From an uncultured Ruminococcus sp. (GTDB lineage: Bacteria; Bacillota; Clostridia; Lachnospirales; Lachnospiraceae): a stretch of DNA of 64,000 bases. Position 1 is the stretch's first letter. Each line of letters starts with the position of its first letter. Location: NCBI GenBank assembly GCA_900553885.1, contig USFD01000003.1, forward strand, positions 1-64,000. Direction: 5' to 3'. Both the position numbers and the translations under genes were made by a program. Positions 25,108 through 32,528 of the stretch are shown one piece after another. The notes below the pieces were generated by a model, which was not told the DNA's origin, did no database searches, and saw only the letters and a list, made by a program, of their open reading frames with translations.

Positions 25108-27654
25108 ATGGAACAATATAATGTAACGGGCATGAGCTGTGCGGCGTGCAGCGCCCGGGTCGAAAAAGCCGTCTCCAAAGTTCCGGGAGTCACGTCCTGT
25201 TCTGTAAGTCTGCTGACCAATTCTATGGGAGTGGAAGGAACCGCGTCTCCGTCCGATATCATTGCCGCTGTCGAAGCGGCCGGATACGGTGCCTCGGAGA
25301 AAGGGCACCACGCAGCGGAACAGGCCGGAGGAAGCGGTGTCTCCATTGCGGAGGCGGAAGATTCCCTGAAAGACAGGGAAACGCCGAAAATGAAACGGAG
25401 ACTGATCGCCTCGATCTGCTTCTGGGTACCGCTGATGTATATTTCCATGGGACATATGATGTGGAACTGGCCGCTGCCCTCCGTTCTCGCAGACAATCAT
25501 ATGGCCATCGGTCTGGTTGAGCTGCTGCTCACAACCGCGGTCATGGTGATCAATCAGAAGTTCTTTGTCAACGGATTTAAAGGACTGATCCACGGCGGAC
25601 CGAATATGGATACACTGGTAGCCCTTGGGGCCAGCGCTTCCTACGTGTACAGTCTCTATGCCCTGTTTGCCATGTCCGCCGCCCTGACTCAGGGAGATGC
25701 GGCAGGCGCCATGTCCTATATGCATGAATTTTATTTTGAATCAGCCGCCACGATCCTGACGCTGATCACAGTCGGAAAACTGCTGGAGGCTATCTCAAAA
25801 GGCCGTACCACGGACGCCCTGAAAGGCCTCATGAAACTGGCTCCGAAAACAGCCACTGTGATCCGGAACGGTTCTGAGGAAGTCGTTTCCATAGAACAGG
25901 TACGAAAAGGCGACATCTTCGTTGTAAAACCCGGCGAGAATATCCCGGTAGACGGTATCGTGCTGGAAGGCACCAGCGCGGTCAATGAATCCGCTCTCAC
26001 CGGCGAGAGTATCCCGGTCGATAAAAATGCCGGCGACGCTGTCTCGGCGGCAACTCTGAATCAGTCCGGCTATCTCCGGTGCGAGGCGTCCCGTGTAGGC
26101 GAGGATACTACACTGTCCCAGATCATTCAGATGGTCAGCGACGCTGCGGCAACAAAAGCGCCCATCGCCAAAGTAGCGGACCGTGTATCAGGCGTATTCG
26201 TTCCCGCCGTGATCGCCATTGCCATCGTCACACTGATCGTATGGCTCCTTGCCGGACAGACAGTAGGGTTCGCTCTTGCAAGAGCGATCTCCGTGCTTGT
26301 CATCAGCTGCCCCTGCGCGCTGGGACTGGCCACTCCTGTAGCCATCATGGTAGGCAACGGCATGGGAGCAAAGAACGGTATTATGTTTAAGACCGCTGTA
26401 TCACTGGAAGAAGCCGGCAAGACACAGATCGTTGCTCTTGATAAGACCGGAACGATCACCAGCGGCGAGCCGAAAGTAACCGATATGATCCCTGCGGACG
26501 GGGTTACGGAACAGGAGCTTCTCTCCTATGCATATGCCCTGGAGAAAAAGAGCGAGCATCCGCTTGCCCGCGCCGTCATTGTAAAAGCAGAGGAAAACGG
26601 ACAGAAGGATTCCCTGAAGCAGCTTGAGGCTGAAGAATTCCAGGCTGTGCCGGGCAACGGACTTTCCGGAAAGATCGGCGGTTCTCTGATCTGCGGCGGC
26701 AACCTGAAATTTATCAGCCAGAACACCGAGATATCCGAAGCGACTTCCCAGACCGCCGGCCGGCTTGCAGAGGAAGGGAAAACCCCTCTGTTCTTCAGCA
26801 GGGACGGCAGACTGATGGGGATCATCGCCGTAGCTGACGTCATTAAAGAGGACAGCCCGAAAGCCATCCGAGAGCTCCAGAATATGGGCATCCGCGTTGT
26901 CATGCTGACCGGCGACAACGAGCGTACCGCAAAAGCCATCGGAGCTCAGGCCGGTGTGGATGAAGTCATCGCAGGCGTACTGCCTGACGGAAAGGAAAGC
27001 GTCATCCGCTCCCTGAAGAAAAAAGGCAAAGTGGCAATGGTAGGCGACGGCATCAACGACGCCCCGGCTCTTACCAGAGCTGACATGGGTATCGCCATCG
27101 GAGCCGGCACGGATATCGCCATCGACGCCGCGGATGTGGTCCTGATGAAGAGCAGGCTTACCGATGTTCCTGCGGCGATCCGCTTAAGCCGCGCGACGCT
27201 GCGCAACATCCACGAGAACCTGTTCTGGGCATTCTTCTACAATGCCATCGGTATTCCGCTGGCGGCCGGCGTATGGATCCCGCTGTTCGGATGGCAGTTA
27301 AATCCGATGTTCGGAGCCGCGGCCATGAGCCTTTCCAGCTTCTGTGTCGTAAGCAATGCACTGCGTCTTAACTGGTTCAAAATGTATGATTCCAGTAAAG
27401 ATAGAAAAATCAAAACAAAGAAACAAAACAAGGAGGAGATAACAATGACAAAAACAATAAAAATCGAAGGAATGATGTGCGGACACTGCGAGGCTACTGT
27501 AAAGAAAGCCCTTGAGGCTCTCGATCAGGTAGATGCAGCTGAAGTAAGCCATGAGGCAGGCACAGCCGTTGTAACACTCAACTCTGACGTAAGCGACGAC
27601 GTACTGAAAAAGACTGTAGAAGATAAAGACTACAAAGTCGTGGGAATCGAATAA
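25108..27654 (+). CDS. copA: copper-exporting P1B-type ATPase with C-terminal CopZ domain
   Basis: Pumps Cu(I) out of the cytoplasm using ATP. The 848-residue frame has an N-terminal metal-binding domain (GMSCAAC, C11 and C14), eight membrane helices, the transport motif CPC at 401-403, phosphorylation motif DKTGT at 445, the SEHPLARA His-Pro locus and MVGDGINDAPAL. The pump would normally end near residue 770. Here the frame continues, after a Lys-rich linker, into a second HMA domain (GMMCGHC, C791 and C794) to residue 848. An ideal AAGGAGG site and an ATG precede that domain, so CopZ may also be made separately. AGGAGG precedes the copA start. Confidence 0.94.
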   Translation: MEQYNVTGMSCAACSARVEKAVSKVPGVTSCSVSLLTNSMGVEGTASPSDIIAAVEAAGYGASEKGHHAAEQAGGSGVSIAEAEDSLKDRETPKMKRRLIASICFWVPLMYISMGHMMWNWPLPSVLADNHMAIGLVELLLTTAVMVINQKFFVNGFKGLIHGGPNMDTLVALGASASYVYSLYALFAMSAALTQGDAAGAMSYMHEFYFESAATILTLITVGKLLEAISKGRTTDALKGLMKLAPKTATVIRNGSEEVVSIEQVRKGDIFVVKPGENIPVDGIVLEGTSAVNESALTGESIPVDKNAGDAVSAATLNQSGYLRCEASRVGEDTTLSQIIQMVSDAAATKAPIAKVADRVSGVFVPAVIAIAIVTLIVWLLAGQTVGFALARAISVLVISCPCALGLATPVAIMVGNGMGAKNGIMFKTAVSLEEAGKTQIVALDKTGTITSGEPKVTDMIPADGVTEQELLSYAYALEKKSEHPLARAVIVKAEENGQKDSLKQLEAEEFQAVPGNGLSGKIGGSLICGGNLKFISQNTEISEATSQTAGRLAEEGKTPLFFSRDGRLMGIIAVADVIKEDSPKAIRELQNMGIRVVMLTGDNERTAKAIGAQAGVDEVIAGVLPDGKESVIRSLKKKGKVAMVGDGINDAPALTRADMGIAIGAGTDIAIDAADVVLMKSRLTDVPAAIRLSRATLRNIHENLFWAFFYNAIGIPLAAGVWIPLFGWQLNPMFGAAAMSLSSFCVVSNALRLNWFKMYDSSKDRKIKTKKQNKEEITMTKTIKIEGMMCGHCEATVKKALEALDQVDAAEVSHEAGTAVVTLNSDVSDDVLKKTVEDKDYKVVGIE
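27445..27654 (+). CDS. copZ: CopZ-like copper chaperone, internal in-frame start inside copA
   Basis: A 69-residue HMA protein, MTKTIKIEGMMCGHCEATVK at its start, that would shuttle Cu(I) to CopA. It lies in the same frame as copA, with no stop codon between. The ATG at 27445 (CopA residue 780) is preceded by AAGGAGGAGATAACA, a strong ribosome binding site at normal distance, which would be pointless for a domain made only as a fusion. Both a CopA-CopZ fusion and free CopZ are therefore possible. Whether free CopZ is made cannot be shown from sequence alone. Confidence 0.65.
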   Translation: MTKTIKIEGMMCGHCEATVKKALEALDQVDAAEVSHEAGTAVVTLNSDVSDDVLKKTVEDKDYKVVGIE

Positions 27655-27683
27655 ATACAATATCCGGTTTTATCCCTGACCTG

Positions 27684-27725
27684 AAAATACCGGGCAGACC
27701 TCAAATGAGATCCGCCCGGTATTTT
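27684..27725. terminator. terminator after copA
   Basis: AAAATACCGGGC (27684-27695) pairs with GCCCGGTATTTT (27714-27725). The following gene converges, so it may act on both strands. Confidence 0.8.
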
Positions 27726-27794
27726 CTTACCGGAAACTGACAAAAAAACATAGACAGAATAGGGAAATAACATTGTCAAGTTTTTTCAGATTCT

Positions 27795-28220
27795 TCACAC
27801 CTGCTCACTGCCCAGTTCAATCCGCATATCGCAGGAACTGCATCCGATCACAGTATGACCGTCTCTGTTTGATATGACACCAATCTTCCCGCCGCAGAAC
27901 GGGCAGACTTTCCGGATCTCTTTCCCGGACTTTGCCTCCTGCATCCAATTGACAAATCCGGCGATATCCGTGTTTTTGTCGTTGCAGTATGACGTCCAGT
28001 CCTCTCCCAGCGGTTTCTGAAGCATTCCGGTCTCGTCGAATATAACCTTATCTCCTTCGTTAATCTCATTATCATAGAGCAGCTGATCCGGCATTCTGCA
28101 GGTACTCTCCTCCCCGTCGGGCGACTGAAGGGTAACAAGCGCCGTTACCGGCTGGTCTTCTGATCTTTCTTCACATCCGTAGTCAAGGTCTTCTTCTATT
28201 TTTAATACAGTATATATCAT
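27795..28220 (-). CDS. zinc-ribbon protein of unknown function
   Basis: A 141-residue soluble acidic protein. The C-terminal 40 residues contain CPFCGGKIG and, after about 15 residues, GCSSCDM, a CxxC-CxxC zinc ribbon. The N-terminal 100 residues (MIYTVLKIEEDLDYGCEE on) look beta-rich, with no recognised family. It starts at 28220, about 45 bases after a partial copy of the repeat element described at 32352. It stands alone between the copper operon and a GNAT gene. Function unknown. Confidence 0.7.
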   Translation of the reverse strand: MIYTVLKIEEDLDYGCEERSEDQPVTALVTLQSPDGEESTCRMPDQLLYDNEINEGDKVIFDETGMLQKPLGEDWTSYCNDKNTDIAGFVNWMQEAKSGKEIRKVCPFCGGKIGVISNRDGHTVIGCSSCDMRIELGSEQV

Positions 28221-28267
28221 TTCTCTTTTCCTTTCATTCTGTAAAATATCACATTTCCCTGCTTATA

Positions 28268-28295
28268 ACAGTTCAGCCCGCGCCATTTGCAAAGC
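28268..28295 (-). repeat. partial copy of the structured repeat element
   Basis: This 28-base stretch matches the reverse complement of 32480-32507 at 27 of 28 positions. It contains the element's terminal repeat ACAGTTCAGCC. The remainder of the element is not recognisable beside it. In both places the same end points at the start of a downstream gene (here the zinc-ribbon gene on the minus strand). Confidence 0.78.
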
Positions 28296-28333
28296 TGAGT
28301 TGCCACATTTATTCTAACATATCCGGGCATACC

Positions 28334-28363
28334 TTGACCAAAAATTACCGGAAATGCTACAAT
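28334..28363 (+). promoter_or_regulatory. GNAT gene promoter
   Basis: TTGACC (28334-28339), 18 bases, TACAAT (28358-28363). Confidence 0.65.
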
Positions 28364-28441
28364 GCATTTATCGCATGCGGCGATCAGACAAATACTGCCG
28401 CACTCGAATACTAACATTGGTCACAATTAAGGAGCAGCATA

Positions 28442-28879
28442 ATGGATATTAAAGTTTATCATACATTACACAAGGATGCCGTTAAAATCAGAAAAGAAGT
28501 GTTTATGGAAGAACAGGGATTCCACGATGAATTTGACGAAACGGACGGGAACGCTGTTCATCTTGTGCTGTACATAGACCAGATTCCCGCTGCCACGTGC
28601 CGGTTTTTCTCCGGACAGACACAGGGAGAATATATCGTCGGGCGGATCGCCGTTGAAAAAGAATTCCGCGGAAAACATCTGGGTTCCCGGATCCTTTCCG
28701 CCGCTGAATCCGAGATCAGAAACTCTGGCGGAAGCACAGTCCGTCTGCACGCCCAGCAGCAGGCAAGACCCTTTTATGAAAAGCAGGGCTATACTGCTTT
28801 CGGAGAACCGGATTTTGAGGAAGACTGCCCTCATATCTGGATGGAGAAAGCGCTGGGCCGTCCTAAAACAAACCATTAA
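28442..28879 (+). CDS. GNAT-family N-acetyltransferase
   Basis: A 145-residue acetyl-CoA-dependent transferase. The N-terminus AVKIRKEVFMEEQGFHDEFD is typical of the ElaA/YjcF-like group. The acetyl-CoA motif A reads GRIAVEKEFRGKHLGSRIL (about residues 67-85), with RGKHLG as the pyrophosphate loop; FYEKQGYTAFGE is motif B. GGAG lies 8 bases before the start at 28442. The acceptor substrate cannot be read from sequence. It stands alone, with its own promoter. Confidence 0.88.
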   Translation: MDIKVYHTLHKDAVKIRKEVFMEEQGFHDEFDETDGNAVHLVLYIDQIPAATCRFFSGQTQGEYIVGRIAVEKEFRGKHLGSRILSAAESEIRNSGGSTVRLHAQQQARPFYEKQGYTAFGEPDFEEDCPHIWMEKALGRPKTNH

Positions 28880-28900
28880 TATGTATATTAATGTGTGTAA

Positions 28901-29065
28901 TCAGGGAAGCCTGGCGGAACATCCGCCGCGGTTGATAAATCCAATGCTCTCCATCTTCTCCCGGACATCCGCAAAGACTCCTGTTTTCTCACGAACCATA
29001 CGGAAATCTGTCATTCCCGGGCAGTAATCTTCCTGTTGCATACATCCGATCATTCCTGGTTTCAT
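28901..29065 (-). pseudogene. truncated CGGC-domain protein remnant
   Basis: A 54-codon frame beginning MKPGMIGCMQQEDYCPGMTD and ending FINRGGCSARLP. It resembles the N-terminal part of CGGC-domain proteins (about 110-130 residues), which have CMQTEDMCPG near the start and FINCGGCPG at the point where this frame ends. Here the first Cys of CGGC is Arg and the protein stops soon after. GGGGAG stands 6 bases before the ATG, so it may still be translated. Its 3' end abuts the GNAT gene. I read it as a decayed gene. Confidence 0.6.
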
Positions 29066-29183
29066 TTTCAACTCCCCTCTTCTTCCGCTTTATTTTCACA
29101 CATCACGAATATGTTTCACGATTAAAGCAACATACAAAGATTTGATAGGCAGCAGCCACATTCTTCCCCGAAAATAAAAAGCA

Positions 29184-29232
29184 TTGACTTATGTACGAAA
29201 TCGGATATAATAAGACATGTACGAAATCGGAC
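29184..29232 (+). promoter_or_regulatory. MarR-MFS promoter with two operator copies
   Basis: TTGACT (29184-29189), 16 bases, TATAAT (29206-29211). GTACGAAATCGGA occurs at 29193-29205 inside the spacer and again at 29219-29231, 26 bases apart; with its next base the second copy is a GTnCGAnnTCGnAC dyad. It is a convincing operator pair for the adjacent MarR. Confidence 0.75.
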
Positions 29233-29253
29233 ATTTGGGAAGGAGAGATATAT

Positions 29254-29685
29254 TTGCACTATTTAGAAACCGGACAATATACCTATTTAGCAGGAGAAAT
29301 CAATGCTTTATACCACGAAGCGGCTGTAAAAACGGGTATTTCGGACAGCGTTCAAAATATTCTGTATGTACTTTGTGAGAAAGATGGGCAATGTCTGCAA
29401 AGCGAAATAAGCAAACTTACAGGAATCAGCCGCCAGACAATTAATTCTGCCATTCGCAAATTGGAAAAAGAGGGAATCGTATATCTGAAACAAGGGAAAG
29501 GCAGAAATACAATTCTCTGCCTGACTGAAAAGGGAAAGAAATTTTCATCAGAAAAAATACTGCCTCTGCACGAGATTGAAAATAAAATCTGGAACGAATG
29601 GACGGAGGAGGAACGGCAGCAATATCTGAGACTCACAAAAAAATATCGTGACGGGTTAAAAAAATATCTGGAAGCCACGTTATAA
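29254..29685 (+). CDS. MarR-family transcriptional regulator
   Basis: A 143-residue winged-helix repressor. The recognition region reads LQSEISKLTGISRQTINSAI and the wing YLKQGKGRNTILCLTEKGK. I chose the TTG at 29254, with AGGAGAG 7 bases upstream. The ATG at 29191 is in frame but lies inside the promoter, ahead of the -10 element. The region from here to about 31040 is visibly richer in A/T than its neighbours, with many TTA codons, which suggests recent transfer of a regulator-efflux cassette. It probably represses itself and the MFS gene. Confidence 0.86.
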   Translation: MHYLETGQYTYLAGEINALYHEAAVKTGISDSVQNILYVLCEKDGQCLQSEISKLTGISRQTINSAIRKLEKEGIVYLKQGKGRNTILCLTEKGKKFSSEKILPLHEIENKIWNEWTEEERQQYLRLTKKYRDGLKKYLEATL

Positions 29686-29715
29686 AAACAAAAACTTATG
29701 AAGGGAGGTGGCTTG

Positions 29716-29736
29716 ATGTCGGCAGCAGTACAATAA
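29716..29736 (+). CDS. six-codon leader peptide ORF (MSAAVQ)
   Basis: ATG TCG GCA GCA GTA CAA TAA has a strong AAGGGAGG ribosome binding site 7 bases upstream and is followed at once by a hairpin (29737-29764) and then the MFS gene. Short leader ORFs of this form before efflux or methylase genes often mediate antibiotic-dependent attenuation. No experiment is implied; the frame is only six codons, so chance is possible. Confidence 0.45.
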   Translation: MSAAVQ

Positions 29737-29764
29737 GGGGATGATCACATTCGATATTGTCCCC
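29737..29764 (+). promoter_or_regulatory. hairpin between leader ORF and MFS gene
   Basis: GGGGA (29737-29741) pairs with TCCCC (29760-29764), with an inner ATC/GAT pairing. No T-run follows, so it may control translation of the next gene. Confidence 0.45.
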
Positions 29765-29804
29765 TGTTTGAAAAACTATTTTGAGAATGAGAGGACAATT
29801 TGAT

Positions 29805-31043
29805 ATGGAAAAAACACAAAAATGGAAATCACAGTTTATGTTCGTTGCATTGGGACAGGCAGTTTCTATGTTAGGAAGTCACGGTGTTCAGTTTGCTCTT
29901 ATCTGGTGGCTTGCCGAAAAAACATCTTCGCCGTTAATGTTGGGAATATCAGGGATTGTTGCCTATCTTCCAATGGCCTTATTCAGTCCGCTGGCAGGAA
30001 TTGCAGCTGACCGTTATAACCGAAAATTTATCTCTGTTTTCTCAGACATGGCAATGGGGACAGTTGCGGTGATTTACGCAGTATTACTGTTCTTTTTTGA
30101 CCTGCCGGTGTGGACAGTATTTGTTATGCTGTGTGTCCGGGGGATCGGAAGTACATTCCAGCAGCCGGCAATACAGTCCATTATCCCGCAGCTTGTACCA
30201 AAAGACCAGTTAGTAAAAACAAATGGGTGGATGCAGCTTCTGAATTCAGGCTCATTTTTGCTGGGACCGGTGATCGGTGCGTCTTTGTATGCGATTTTCC
30301 CGATGTCAATCGTTTTAATGAGTGATGTGGCCGGGGCAATTTTAGCAAGTATTGCGTTAGCAGTCGTTAAAATCCCAAAACTTGAAAAAGCAGAACAGGA
30401 GGAACAGCATTTCATTGCAGAAATAAAAGAGGGACTGCAGGTATTCAAAGGAGATAAAAAATTATTTTACATCGTGACTGCAGAGGCACTCTGTATGTTC
30501 TTTTATGCGCCACTATCCTCCTTTTATCCGCTGATGACAAGCGATTATTTTAAGTTGTCGGCAATGTATGGCAGTGCTGTGGAGTTATCTTTTGCAATCG
30601 GCATGATGGTATCCTCCCTTTTATTTTCCAGTGTTCTGAAGATAAACCGGAAACTCCGGGTTTCTTTCATCGGTTTGTTTGCAATGGGAATTATGTCGCT
30701 CATCTGCGGTATCATACCGCCTGCTTATGTTGGCTGGTTTTTCTTTGCAGGAAGCTGCATCTGTTTAGGGGCTTCCGGAAATGTCCATACAATTCCGCTG
30801 ACTGCATATATGCAGGAAACCATATCTCCGGACAGGATGGGACGGGCATTTTCGGTTCTCACGCTGATTTCATCTGTTACAATGCCAATCGGCTTACTTT
30901 TCAGCAGTCCGATAGCAGAAAAAGTAGGCGTAAATGTCTGGTTCTTCATTTCTGGTCTGTGTATGATTATGCTTACTACCGGTGTTTCAATACGATATGC
31001 GGCAAAACACAGGGATCCCAAAACACAGGGATCTATTGGCTGA
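29805..31043 (+). CDS. MFS efflux transporter, MefA-like
   Basis: A 412-residue transporter with 12 predicted helices. The early segment LGQAVSMLGSHGVQFALIWW and the loop GIAADRYNRKFISVFSD match the MFS_3 / macrolide-efflux-like subfamily. A Lys/Glu-rich central loop (residues about 190-210) separates the two halves. The start at 29805 is used because GAGAGG lies about 10 bases upstream; an ATG at 29781 lies before that site. It is downstream of a MarR gene and a leader ORF. A drug substrate is likely but not specified by sequence. Confidence 0.86.
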   Translation: MEKTQKWKSQFMFVALGQAVSMLGSHGVQFALIWWLAEKTSSPLMLGISGIVAYLPMALFSPLAGIAADRYNRKFISVFSDMAMGTVAVIYAVLLFFFDLPVWTVFVMLCVRGIGSTFQQPAIQSIIPQLVPKDQLVKTNGWMQLLNSGSFLLGPVIGASLYAIFPMSIVLMSDVAGAILASIALAVVKIPKLEKAEQEEQHFIAEIKEGLQVFKGDKKLFYIVTAEALCMFFYAPLSSFYPLMTSDYFKLSAMYGSAVELSFAIGMMVSSLLFSSVLKINRKLRVSFIGLFAMGIMSLICGIIPPAYVGWFFFAGSCICLGASGNVHTIPLTAYMQETISPDRMGRAFSVLTLISSVTMPIGLLFSSPIAEKVGVNVWFFISGLCMIMLTTGVSIRYAAKHRDPKTQGSIG

Positions 31044-31066
31044 TGGATGAATCATTTACATTCCGC

Positions 31067-31137
31067 CGTCACAAGGGCGGCTCTAACTAGTCTTTTATCG
31101 AAAAAGACGGAGGCGGCTCCTAAAGAGAGTCGCCTCC
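31067..31137 (+). other. cluster of three hairpins after the MFS gene
   Basis: Stems: CCGCC/GGGCGG (about 31069-31084), GTCTTTT/AAAAAGAC around ATCG (31090-31108) and GGAGGCG/CGCCTCC (31109-31137). None has a clean T-run, but together they probably end transcription from the MFS side; the patatin gene converges. Confidence 0.45.
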
Positions 31138-31193
31138 GCGTGCTATTTGCTCTTATAGTCTGCATCCATTAATCGATTGCCTGGTCTCCCGTT

Positions 31194-32057
31194 TCAGCTC
31201 ATAAACTGCTGCAGTGCATCCTGCTGATCCGCAAAATCTTTCATCCCCAGATCATACAGCTTCCGCTCTGTCTCTTCATCCATGGAATAGGTTCCCACTT
31301 TGATCGGCTCACTGGGTGCAAAGACAAATGCTTTTCCTTCCTTTTCCAGATCGAATACTTCTTTCTGATTTTTCGCATATGTAATATGTCTCTGGTCAAT
31401 CGCCTCTATGATCTTCGGATATTTCCGGCAGATTGTGGAATACAGGAACCGCATTCCCTGAGGCTTTCTTACATAATCCCGCCGTTTGGACAGGATCACC
31501 ACCAGACGGTCGCACCCCTTTTCTAACGCATGGCGCACCGGAATGGCGTCAGCGATGCCGCCGTCATAATAAGGTATACCATCAATCTCAACCGGACGGC
31601 AGGCCGCAGGGATCGCGCTGGACGCCATGATCGGTCTGTAATCATCCTGTTTCATATCTCCTTTTCCGAAATACTTTGCCTCTCCGGTCAGGGCATTGGT
31701 CGCCACAACTTCATATTCGGCGGGATTCTTCATGATCGCCGCAAAATCCAGCGGATCCTCCCCCGTGGAGTTGGTCAGTTCGGAATAAATATATTCCAGC
31801 CCGAACAGATTTCCCGTCCTTAGCAGGCTTTTCAGGCCGAAATACTTCGGTGAGTGGATATGGTCTGTAAAAAACCGGAGATTTCTCCCTCTCTGCCCCG
31901 CCAGATAAGACGCTACATTTCCCGATCCTCCGGACACACCGATACAGTAGTCAAAAGTAATCCCCTGATCCAGAAAAGCATCCAGAATCCTTGCATTATA
32001 TGCGCACTTCATACCGCCGCCCTCTACTACGAGCCCGATTTTCCTATGTTTTTCCAT
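31194..32057 (-). CDS. patatin-like phospholipase / lipid acyl hydrolase
   Basis: A 287-residue cytoplasmic hydrolase. The oxyanion loop EGGGMKCAY (residues 12-20), nucleophile elbow GVSGG with Ser42, and the DGG of YYDGGIADAIPV (Asp of the Ser-Asp dyad) are all present. The start at 32057 has GGAGGAG 8 bases upstream; the longer frame to 32120 has no such site. The family is close to bacterial RssA-type proteins. The natural lipid is unknown. It is divergent from Rrf2-pepT. Confidence 0.9.
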   Translation of the reverse strand: MEKHRKIGLVVEGGGMKCAYNARILDAFLDQGITFDYCIGVSGGSGNVASYLAGQRGRNLRFFTDHIHSPKYFGLKSLLRTGNLFGLEYIYSELTNSTGEDPLDFAAIMKNPAEYEVVATNALTGEAKYFGKGDMKQDDYRPIMASSAIPAACRPVEIDGIPYYDGGIADAIPVRHALEKGCDRLVVILSKRRDYVRKPQGMRFLYSTICRKYPKIIEAIDQRHITYAKNQKEVFDLEKEGKAFVFAPSEPIKVGTYSMDEETERKLYDLGMKDFADQQDALQQFMS

Positions 32058-32295
32058 CCTGATCTCCTCCTGTCTGTAATCTGTCTCGTCTGACCTTTGT
32101 GCTGTTCTCAATAATATCAAAGCGGATCAGATATTGTAATTTTTAGAATAACACCTCTGAGACAAACCGTCAACCGCACAGCCTTCTCAGCATCTCTCTC
32201 AGATCACCGTCCAGCCCGTATGACTTTTCCTGTATCTCAGCAGGAATATAAATATCCCCTCCACTTGTTGTTATTTATATTCTAACACCAATGCA

Positions 32296-32324
32296 AGTTT
32301 ATCATTGTCTTGTATCCGTGTCAA
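32296..32324 (-). promoter_or_regulatory. possible patatin gene promoter
   Basis: Minus strand TTGACA (32319-32324), 17 bases, TAAACT (32296-32301). It would give a leader of about 230 bases before the patatin start; that leader holds no recognised gene. Confidence 0.5.
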
Positions 32325-32338
32325 TCTGCTGTTATAAT
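32310..32338 (+). promoter_or_regulatory. promoter of the element-Rrf2-pepT unit
   Basis: TTGTAT (32310-32315), 17 bases, TATAAT (32333-32338). Transcription would start close to 32345, a few bases before the structured element, so the element would form the 5' end of the mRNA. It overlaps the opposing promoter. Confidence 0.72.
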
Positions 32339-32351
32339 ATTTTTAACACTA

Positions 32352-32507
32352 ACAGTTCAGCCATCCCGGAGGAACAGGCTGATTTATGCTTGCATAAAAA
32401 TCAGCCTGTTCGCCGGGATGAACTGAGCGCCGGCATATGAGCAAAGAAGCGGCGCAGCCGCGGTAAGCACGTCAGTGCGGCTTTGCGAATGGCGCGGGCT
32501 GAACTGT
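32352..32507 (+). repeat. structured element with terminal inverted repeats (MITE-like or RNA leader)
   Basis: A 156-bp element bounded by 11-bp perfect inverted repeats, ACAGTTCAGCC (32352-32362) and GGCTGAACTGT (32497-32507). Inside are two stem-loops. The first pairs CATCCCGG (32362-32369) with CCGGGATG (32413-32420) and continues through GAACAGGCTGATTT. The second pairs GCGCC/GGCGC (32427, 32491), GCAAAG/CTTTGC (32441, 32481), with GCGGC-GCA-GCCGC and GCAC-GTCA-GTGC at its tip. The 5' CAGTTC can pair with GAACTG at either 32420-32425 or 32501-32506. No target duplication is visible. It sits between promoter and Rrf2 ribosome binding site; part of it recurs at 28268-28295. Confidence 0.72.
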
Positions 32508-32528
32508 CATTCTCAAGGAGGAAACAGG

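Noticed and set aside
29191..29253. ATG start of the MarR gene at 29191
   Set aside because: It lies between the -35 and -10 elements; the TTG at 29254 has the ribosome binding site.
32170..32268. Minus-strand open frame of about 30 codons after GGAGGGG (GGDIYIPAEIQEKSYG)
   Set aside because: It looks protein-like, but has no ATG, GTG or TTG after the ribosome binding site and an upstream stop; perhaps a decayed gene end.
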